Shown here: piece by piece, positions 15,711 through 20,848 of the stretch | Layout of the letters: each line of letters starts with the position of its first letter | Numbering within the stretch: the stretch's first letter is position 1 | From: Thermoleophilia bacterium UBA6103 | GTDB taxonomy: Bacteria; Actinomycetota; Thermoleophilia; UBA2241 | Assembly: GCA_002423545.1 (NCBI GenBank) | Contig: DIWP01000026.1 | Span: 1 to 20,848 of the forward strand | Reading direction: 5' to 3' | DNA length: 20,848 bases | Translations under genes and position numbers: made by a program | The notes under the pieces: model-generated | What the model was told of the DNA's origin: nothing | Database searches by the model: none | What the model saw: the letters and a program-made list of their open reading frames with translations, nothing else

Positions 15711-16919
15711 ATGATGGAGCACCCGTCACCTCTGGAGCCGCAGGTGCCCGAGCCACCACGACCACCCACGACCGACCGGCGAGACTCGAGCGCCCGCGCC
15801 GGAGCCGTCACCTCGGCTCTGCTGCTGGCCGGCGGCAGAAGCCGCCGGACGGGGACCGACAAACGACTGCTCACGCTGGCCGGCCGGCCGCTCGTCCTGC
15901 GGGCGATCGACTTCCTCAGCCGACGCTTCGCGGACGTGACCGTGTCGGTCTCGTCAGGCGACCCGCTCGACCTCGGCGATGCCGCCGGCCGCGTCTCGGT
16001 CGTCCCCGATGCCTGGCCCGGCGCGTCGCCCCTGGCCGGCCTGGCGAGCGGGCTGCGGGCCCTCGACCGGCCGCTGTTCGCCATGGCCGCCGATCTGGCC
16101 TTCCCCCAGCCGGCCGCCCTCGATCGCGTGCTCGCCGCCTGGGACGAGAGCATCGACGTCTGCCTGCCGATCGTGGACGACGGGCACGAGCCGCTGTTCG
16201 CCGTCTACCATCCCCGCTGCCTGGCGCCGATGGAGCGCCTGCTGCGGGCCGGAGAGCATCGCATCGCGGCGGCGTTCCCGGAGTTGCGCGTGCACTACGT
16301 CCGTTTCCTCGACGCGTCGCCGTTCCGCAACGTCAACACGATGGATGACTACGCAACAGCCCGGCGTCTGGCCGACGCCGACCGCCGGCCCTTCCCGGGC
16401 CCGACGCCGGCGGCCGCAGGACCGCCGCTGGTCGCCATCGTCGGCAAGAGCGGGACCGGCAAGACCACGTTCGTGGAACGTCTGATCCCTGAGCTGCTGG
16501 CTCTGGGCCTTTGCGTGGGTACCATCAAGCACGATGCGCACGATTTCGAGATCGATCACCCCGGCAAAGACTCGTACCGCCACGGCGCCGCCGGGGCGCG
16601 CGCCTATGCAATCGCCTCACCGAGTCGCCTCGCTTTCGTGACGCAGCTGCACGAGGAGCTGCCGGTCGTCGAGATCGCGCGGCGTTTCTATCCCGGCTTC
16701 GATCTGGTCGTCGCCGAGGGATACAAGCGCTCGGCGCCGCATCGCGTCGAGCTCTTCCGCCGCGACGCCGGGCACCGCGAGCGGTTGCTGGAGCCCGAGG
16801 AGAGCCTCGCCCTGGTCACCGACACCGACCTGTCGCACCGGCACCGCTTCCGCCTCGATGACCCGGCGGCACTGGCTGCGTTCCTGGTGATGCGGCTGGA
16901 GAGCCTGGGGCGATACTGA
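15711..16919 (+). CDS. MobA-MobB fusion, molybdenum cofactor guanylyltransferase/GTPase
   Basis: MobA links GMP to molybdopterin to form the MGD cofactor of formate dehydrogenases, nitrate reductases and similar enzymes; MobB is a GTP-binding helper. The 402-residue protein has a Pro-rich tail (1-30), a MobA half (about 33-225: LAGGRSRRTGTDKRLL, AADLAF with Asp128, FRNVNTMDDY) and a MobB half (about 238-400: P-loop GKSGTGKTT 245-253, TIKHDAHDFEIDHPGKDS 271-288, VVAEGYKRS). The MobA loop has RRTGTDK where RMGxDK is usual, so the conserved Met is Thr. The start is ATG 15711 or 15714. It converges on ispF with only 10 nt between the stops. No molybdoenzyme gene is in the window. Confidence 0.92.
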   Translation: MMEHPSPLEPQVPEPPRPPTTDRRDSSARAGAVTSALLLAGGRSRRTGTDKRLLTLAGRPLVLRAIDFLSRRFADVTVSVSSGDPLDLGDAAGRVSVVPDAWPGASPLAGLASGLRALDRPLFAMAADLAFPQPAALDRVLAAWDESIDVCLPIVDDGHEPLFAVYHPRCLAPMERLLRAGEHRIAAAFPELRVHYVRFLDASPFRNVNTMDDYATARRLADADRRPFPGPTPAAAGPPLVAIVGKSGTGKTTFVERLIPELLALGLCVGTIKHDAHDFEIDHPGKDSYRHGAAGARAYAIASPSRLAFVTQLHEELPVVEIARRFYPGFDLVVAEGYKRSAPHRVELFRRDAGHRERLLEPEESLALVTDTDLSHRHRFRLDDPAALAAFLVMRLESLGRY

Positions 16920-16929
16920 CCCCGGCGGC

Positions 16930-17424
16930 TCAGGCTGTGCCGGCGGGGACCCTCTCCAGCAGGCAGACGGCGGTGGCGCCGATGCCTTCGCCGCGGCCCT
17001 CGAACCCCATCCGCTCGGTCGTGGTGCCCTTGACGCCCACAGATGCCGCGTCGATCTGCATGGCCCCGGCGAGGTTGGCCTTCACGGCATCCCTCACGGG
17101 ACTCAGCCGCGGCATCTCGCAGACGACCACGACATCGACGTTGACGACCCGCCAGCCGGCGTCCGCCAGCCGCACTGCGACATCGCCGAGCAGCCGCAGG
17201 CTGTCGGCTCCTGCGAAGGCCGGATCGGCATCGGGGAAGAGCTCGCCGATGTCGCCGAGTCCGGCGGCGCCCAGGAGCGCGTCGATGACGGCGTGCACCA
17301 GCACGTCGGCATCGGAGTGGCCGGCGAGGCCCTGTGGATGATCGAGCCGTACGCCGCCGAGTACAAGGTCCCGGCCCTCGGCGAACCGGTGGGCGTCGTA
17401 GCCGAGCCCCACCCGGAAGCTCAT
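16930..17424 (-). CDS. ispF: 2-C-methyl-D-erythritol 2,4-cyclodiphosphate synthase
   Basis: IspF performs the fifth step of the MEP isoprenoid pathway, forming MEcPP from CDP-ME-2-phosphate, as a trimer with zinc. The 164-residue protein has full family length. It shows metal ligands Asp10 and His12 in GLGYDAHRF and His44 after GHSDADVLVH, plus LGDIGELFPDADP and the C-terminal GVKGTTTERMGFEGRGEGIG. The ATG at 17424 is chosen because the family starts with this M-x-R-V-G-x-G-Y-D segment; the open frame further upstream is antisense-like sequence inside ispD. The gene follows ispD by 40 nt. In many bacteria the two are adjacent or fused. Confidence 0.97.
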   Translation of the reverse strand: MSFRVGLGYDAHRFAEGRDLVLGGVRLDHPQGLAGHSDADVLVHAVIDALLGAAGLGDIGELFPDADPAFAGADSLRLLGDVAVRLADAGWRVVNVDVVVVCEMPRLSPVRDAVKANLAGAMQIDAASVGVKGTTTERMGFEGRGEGIGATAVCLLERVPAGTA

Positions 17425-17464
17425 GCCGCCGTCCCGGCCGATGCCCGGCAGCCCACGGCCCGGG

Positions 17465-18181
17465 TCAGACGTCGACCGCCGTCTCCCACGAGAGCAGCGC
17501 CGCCGCAAGGGGAAGATCGGCAGGAGTAGTGATCTTGACGTTGGCCGGAGTGGAAGGCACCACCGTGACATGGCGGCCGACGCGCTCGAGCAGGACGGCG
17601 TCGTCGGTCGCGCCGCTCAGCTCCGGCTGCCGGTAAGCGGCACGCAGCGCCTCGGCCCTGTACAGCTGCGGCGTCTGCACCGCCCACAGCGAGCGGCGGT
17701 CGACCGTGTCGATCACCGTCCCGGCCTCGTCGGTGCGCTTGAGCGTGTCCGAGACGCGACACCCGGGCACGGCGCCGTCGTGCTGTTCGAGCGCCGCCAG
17801 GCAATCCAGAAAGGCCCTGTGAGTGAACAGCGGCCGGGCGCCGTCGTGCACGGCGATGACCTGCGCGTCGTCCGGCACCTCGAGCAGTCCGGCGCGGACC
17901 GAGTCGTATCTCTCGAGGCCACCCTCGGTGATCATGAGCGGCTTGTTCTCCTCGAAGCACAGCAGCTGGCTGGCGAAGCGGACCGTGTGTGAGGGATGCA
18001 GGACGCAGACGACGCCGGCTACCTCTTCCATGGCGAGCAGCTTGCGCACCGAGTGCGTGATGACCGGCTCCCCGCCGAGCAGCAGGAACTGCTTGGACTC
18101 GCCGTCGGGCAGACCCATCCGGAGGCTCTCTCCGGCGGCCGCCACGACGGCCCACACAGACCCTTCGCCGAACGTGCTCAT
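17465..18181 (-). CDS. ispD: 2-C-methyl-D-erythritol 4-phosphate cytidylyltransferase
   Basis: IspD transfers CMP from CTP to MEP, the third MEP-pathway step. The 238-residue protein contains the CTP-binding loop AAAGESLRMG (14-23) with Lys30 in SKQFLLLGG, VHDGARPLF (111-119), WAVQTPQLY (166-174), TDDAVLLER (192-200) and NVKITTPADL (214-223). The loop GESLRMGLPDGESKQ is slightly altered from the common GxGxRMGxxxPKQ. The ATG start has GGGAGGAG and GCAGGG upstream. It lies 84 nt behind the PIN/TRAM gene, in a gap holding a 6-bp stem hairpin without a T-run, so readthrough from the carD promoter is likely. Confidence 0.96.
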   Translation of the reverse strand: MSTFGEGSVWAVVAAAGESLRMGLPDGESKQFLLLGGEPVITHSVRKLLAMEEVAGVVCVLHPSHTVRFASQLLCFEENKPLMITEGGLERYDSVRAGLLEVPDDAQVIAVHDGARPLFTHRAFLDCLAALEQHDGAVPGCRVSDTLKRTDEAGTVIDTVDRRSLWAVQTPQLYRAEALRAAYRQPELSGATDDAVLLERVGRHVTVVPSTPANVKITTPADLPLAAALLSWETAVDV

Positions 18182-18265
18182 GACCCTGCCGCTCCTCCCT
18201 GCCGTGCGCCCGCTGCGCGGGCCGGCCTCCTGCGGCCGCCGGGAAACCGGTGCCGCCTCTGCCTG

Positions 18266-19351
18266 CTACTTGGCCGCCTTGGCGAAGATCATCTTGCCCG
18301 AAGGACTCTGCAGGACGCTGGTGACTTCGGCCTTGACGGTCGCCCCCACCATCTCGCGCCCGTCTTCGACCACGATCATGGTCCCGTCGTCCAGGTAGCC
18401 GACGCCCTGATGATGCTCGCGCCCCTCGCGGAGGATCTTGACCTCGATCTCCTCGCCCGGCAGGACCGGTGACTTCACGGCGTTGGCCAGCTCGTTGACG
18501 TTCAGTACCGGTACTTTCTGGATGCGCGCCACCTTGTTGAGGTTGTAGTCGGTGGTGATGATGGCCGCCTGGGTCGCGCCGGCGATCCGCAGCAGCTTGG
18601 CATCGACCTCGGAGAGATCGGAGTAGTCGGTGTCGGTGATGTGGACACGCTTGCCCATCTCCTGTTGCAGCTGCTGGACGAAGTCGAGACCGCGGCGGCC
18701 GCGGACACGCTTCTCGGGGTCAGACGAGTCGGCGACGCGCTGCAGCTCCTCCAGGACGAACCGCGGGATGATGAGGTCGCCGTCGATGAAGCCGGCCTTG
18801 ACCACGTCGATGACCCGGCCGTCGATGAGCGCACTGGAATCGAGCACCTTGGACCCCGGCCCGCCCGAGACCGACGGGCGCACCTTGACACCCAGCAGGC
18901 GCAGGATCTCGGCGGCCTTGCGCTGGGCCACATAGGCCGTGACGTAACCGCAGACCAGGAAGACGGGGATGTTGAGGTAGACACCGACCACCGGCACCCT
19001 GGAGACGCCGAGGCTGAGAAGCGCGGCGATACCCAGACCGACGAGCAGTCCGATGAAGATGACGAGCAGCTCGAGACCGCTGTTGCGGGCCAGCACGTCG
19101 TCGAGTCCGCCGACGAGACGCACGATGGCGCTGGCCAGGATCCAGCCGACGAAGTACCCGAGGATGCCGCCGGCGAGGACCATCAACGCGATGGTGACGA
19201 TCTCCCAGCCCGGCGAGGTGACCGGGATGACCTGGGCGCGCTGGTTGAGCAGCGCGACCTCGTAGCCCGCCACGCCGCCGAGCACGAAGAAGGCGAACCG
19301 AGTGATCGGAACGAAGACGGCGCTGCCCTTGAAGGACACGCGACGGGGCAT
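18266..19351 (-). CDS. Membrane-anchored PIN/TRAM domain protein (YacL-like)
   Basis: The 361-residue protein has four predicted membrane helices (about 16-34, 50-75, 92-115 and 120-142), then a PIN nuclease-like domain (about 168-290) and a TRAM RNA-binding domain (about 295-350). PIN acidic residues are visible at Asp171 (KVLDSSALIDGR), Glu201 or Glu202 (FVLEELQ), Asp250 and Asp268 (TTDYN). Homologues such as Bacillus YacL sit in the same clpC-ispD-ispF neighbourhood; their activity is not settled, with an RNase role likely. The start is 11 nt after the carD stop with GAGGG overlapping the carD end, so it is translated from the carD transcript. Confidence 0.93.
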   Translation of the reverse strand: MPRRVSFKGSAVFVPITRFAFFVLGGVAGYEVALLNQRAQVIPVTSPGWEIVTIALMVLAGGILGYFVGWILASAIVRLVGGLDDVLARNSGLELLVIFIGLLVGLGIAALLSLGVSRVPVVGVYLNIPVFLVCGYVTAYVAQRKAAEILRLLGVKVRPSVSGGPGSKVLDSSALIDGRVIDVVKAGFIDGDLIIPRFVLEELQRVADSSDPEKRVRGRRGLDFVQQLQQEMGKRVHITDTDYSDLSEVDAKLLRIAGATQAAIITTDYNLNKVARIQKVPVLNVNELANAVKSPVLPGEEIEVKILREGREHHQGVGYLDDGTMIVVEDGREMVGATVKAEVTSVLQSPSGKMIFAKAAK

Positions 19352-19362
19352 GTGGGCGGCCC

Positions 19363-19914
19363 TCAGGAGGCCGGTACGACCTGTTCGAGATCGTCGAGCG
19401 GGTCAGGCTCGACCATGCACTCGGCCGATGGATCGACATCGTCGAGGAGGCTCTCAAGGTAGGCCGTCGCCTCCTCCTCACTTATGTCTCGCGCGTACAT
19501 GAGCTCAGAGGCCAGGATCTTCTTGGCCTTGGAGAACATCTGCTTCTCGCCGGTCGAGAGGCCCTTGTCTGCGTGCCGCACGGCGAGGTTGCGCACGACC
19601 TCGGCGACCTCGAAGATGTCGCCGGTCTTGAGCTTCTCGCGGTTGTGCTTGTAACGCCGACTCCAGTTCTTGGGCATGGTCGTGGGGTGCCCGTGCAGGA
19701 CTGCCACGACCTCGTCGACGACGCGTTCGTCGACGACGCGGCGCAGGCCGGTGCGATCGGCGTTCTCCACCGGCACCATGACCGTCATATCGTTGTGCAG
19801 GATCTGGATGGTGAGATACGTGCGCCGCTCGCCGAGGACGTCTTTCTCCTCGATCTGCATGATGCGGCCCGCTCCGTGATGCGGGTACACGACCTTGTCG
19901 CCGACCTGGTACAA
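19363..19914 (-). CDS. carD: CarD family RNA polymerase-binding transcription factor
   Basis: CarD binds the RNA polymerase beta subunit and stabilises open promoter complexes, which is important at rRNA and housekeeping promoters in actinobacteria. The protein has the RNAP-interaction domain (YQVGDKVVYPHHGAGRI to about residue 65) and the helical DNA-binding part, with Trp84 in MPKNWSRRYKHNREKL, equivalent to the wedge Trp of mycobacterial CarD. Length is 183 residues plus an acidic tail. I prefer a TTG start at 19914: AGGGGG is about 9-10 nt upstream and the N-terminus then aligns with MIFKVGDTVVYP of relatives. A GTG at 19923 almost touches that site; using it adds three residues. The gene heads the carD, PIN/TRAM, ispD, ispF unit. 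Confidence 0.94.
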   Translation of the reverse strand: MYQVGDKVVYPHHGAGRIMQIEEKDVLGERRTYLTIQILHNDMTVMVPVENADRTGLRRVVDERVVDEVVAVLHGHPTTMPKNWSRRYKHNREKLKTGDIFEVAEVVRNLAVRHADKGLSTGEKQMFSKAKKILASELMYARDISEEEATAYLESLLDDVDPSAECMVEPDPLDDLEQVVPAS

Positions 19915-20233
19915 GCTGATCACACCCCCTGACGGGTCACACGGTCTCCATCACGACCGCGTTCTTGCCCTTGGCCGTAGAGATGAGAGGAGAAGCGTTT
20001 CCGGCGCATGGAGACGGCCAAGCATGAGCACTGCTCCGATGGCCCGGAGACGGGACGGATGGACCTATGGCTGTTCTCGTCAATACAAGCCGCGAGGAGT
20101 ACGGAGGGAGGAGACACCGGACAAAAAGGCCTCACATCATGTATGCCGACGCCGCTCCCTGATGCACATTCCGCCTGCTATGATAGCAAAAGTAGCGCCG
20201 TTCGGCAACGCGGCGGCGTGAGTCGGCCATGGC
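19915..20233. other. clpC-carD intergenic region and carD leader (about 320 bp)
   Basis: No gene is supported here. Codon third positions in the open frames are not GC-biased like those of the real genes. The region carries the carD promoter (20208-20180) and a leader of about 260 nt, with an AGGCCTTTTTG run on the minus strand near 20130-20120 and no clear GC stem directly before it. radA and disA, often found between clpC and carD, are absent here. Confidence 0.6.
20180..20208 (-). promoter_or_regulatory. Sigma-A promoter of the carD operon with palindromic -10
   Basis: On the minus strand, TTGCCG (20208-20203), a 17-nt spacer and TATCAT (20185-20180) make the best promoter in the window, matching 4 of 6 and 5 of 6 consensus positions. 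The -10 lies within the perfect palindrome TGCTATGATAGCA (20176-20188, centred on 20182), which might also be an operator. The start would be near 20172. Confidence 0.7.
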
Positions 20234-20848
20234 TCAGACGGCTTCTCCCGGCACCCCCGCCACCGGCGCGTCGTCGGCCACCGGGGTCACACCCGCGGCG
20301 CCGGCCAGCAGCTCCTTCTCATCGAAGCCGGCAAAGGGCAGCTCCACGGCACCGGCGATCTTCTCGCCGTTCACCGTGAGCACCGTGTCGTCGTTCTCGG
20401 CATCGACCATCACGACAGTGCCCTGCGGGAACTGCCGCTCGAGCATGGCATCGGCGAGCTTGTCTTCTATGTAGCGCTGGATGGCCCGCCGCAGCGGCCG
20501 CGCGCCGAGCGACGGATCGAAGCCCTTCTCAGCCAGCAGGTCGCGGCCGGCCTCGGTGAGCTTCAGGGTGATGCCCTGCGGCGTGAGCTGCACCTGCACG
20601 CGGCCGACCAGCAGGTCGACGATGTGGCGGATCTCGTCGCGCGCCAGCTTGTGGAAGACGATGACCTCGTCGACGCGGTTGAGGAACTCGGGCCGGAAGA
20701 GCTTCTTGAGCTCGCCGGTGATGCGGCTCTTCATGTCCTCGTAGCTGAGTCCGGTCTCGCTGGCCAGTGCGAATCCGAGCGGCGCGTTCTTGCTGATGGT
20801 GGCGGCGCCGATGTTGCTGGTCATGATGAGGATGGCGTTGCGGAAGTC
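20234..20848 (-). CDS. clpC: ATP-dependent Clp protease ATP-binding subunit ClpC, C-terminal part (runs off right edge)
   Basis: ClpC is an AAA+ unfoldase feeding ClpP. Only the last 204 residues are in the window. They begin in the second ATPase domain at sensor 1 (NAILIMTSNIGA), continue with the arginine-finger region FRPEFLNRVDEVIVFHKL, and contain the D2-small domain with the sensor 2 motif SLGARPLRRAIQRYIEDKLA. The segment ends in an acidic, Ala/Pro-rich tail (about the last 35 residues) as in other actinobacterial ClpC proteins. The call ClpC rather than ClpB rests on the sequence GYEDMKSRI-like segment YEDMKSRITGELKKLF and on carD being adjacent. The gene is presumably intact beyond the edge. 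Confidence 0.92.
   Translation of the reverse strand, partial: DFRNAILIMTSNIGAATISKNAPLGFALASETGLSYEDMKSRITGELKKLFRPEFLNRVDEVIVFHKLARDEIRHIVDLLVGRVQVQLTPQGITLKLTEAGRDLLAEKGFDPSLGARPLRRAIQRYIEDKLADAMLERQFPQGTVVMVDAENDDTVLTVNGEKIAGAVELPFAGFDEKELLAGAAGVTPVADDAPVAGVPGEAV

Noticed and set aside
19920..20135. 71-codon minus-strand frame ending at the carD start, considered as a leader peptide
   Set aside because: There is no ribosome binding site before its GTG, the codon third positions lack the GC bias of real genes here, and no family is recognisable.
1..20848. CRISPR arrays, insertion sequences, phage genes or integration sites
   Set aside because: No spaced direct repeats, transposase or integrase sequence, or att-like duplication next to the tRNA were seen. 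Gene content and base use are uniform.

Overview
This window is GC-rich (roughly two thirds G+C by eye) and densely packed with ordinary bacterial genes. The content suggests a deep-branching actinobacterium, probably living anaerobically or at low oxygen. Supporting points are the adjacent clpC, carD, PIN/TRAM (yacL-like), ispD and ispF genes, an iron-type DtxR regulator with a matching iron box, frequent GTG/TTG starts, and short or absent leaders behind TAnnnT-type -10 hexamers. Formate-THF ligase, FeoB, a MobA-MobB fusion and LarC fit low-oxygen C1, iron, molybdenum and nickel metabolism. The lineage is an inference; no rRNA is present.

Layout. 1-2009: the 5' end of fhs (runs off the left edge), a regulatory gap of about 370 bp, then larC; both are on the minus strand. 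2006-4639: otsA-like GT20 synthase (minus, overlapping larC by 4 nt) and a divergent alpha/beta hydrolase. 4763-7904: the iron module feoB-dtxR (minus) with a DtxR box in front, then tRNA-Gly(CCC). 7987-9895: a two-gene peptidase operon (M42 then M55). 10167-10660: a lone BlaI/MecI-type repressor (plus) closed by a strong terminator. 10720-14220: a minus-strand run of V4R-GGDEF protein, rlmH and argS. 14338-14928: 5-formyl-THF cyclo-ligase (plus). 14992-15570: flavodoxin-fold reductase (minus). 15711-16919: MobA-MobB fusion (plus). 16930-20848: minus-strand carD, yacL-like, ispD and ispF, preceded by the 3' end of clpC, which runs off the right edge.

How the genes fit together. fhs and the cyclo-ligase both act on formyl-tetrahydrofolates. 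dtxR and feoB form a self-regulated ferrous iron uptake unit in which the only visible FeoA domain is the C-terminus of the regulator. The M42 and M55 peptidases look like a peptide-degradation pair. IspD and IspF are two steps of the MEP isoprenoid pathway and sit behind the RNA polymerase-binding factor CarD.

I did not find a new defence, mobile or biosynthetic system. The observations most worth a second look are the V4R-GGDEF protein with several substituted catalytic-domain residues, the basic/His-rich insert in FeoB, a 15-bp tandem repeat inside the hydrolase, the altered MobA signature in the MobAB fusion, and a recurring TACACT -10 hexamer placed very close to start codons.
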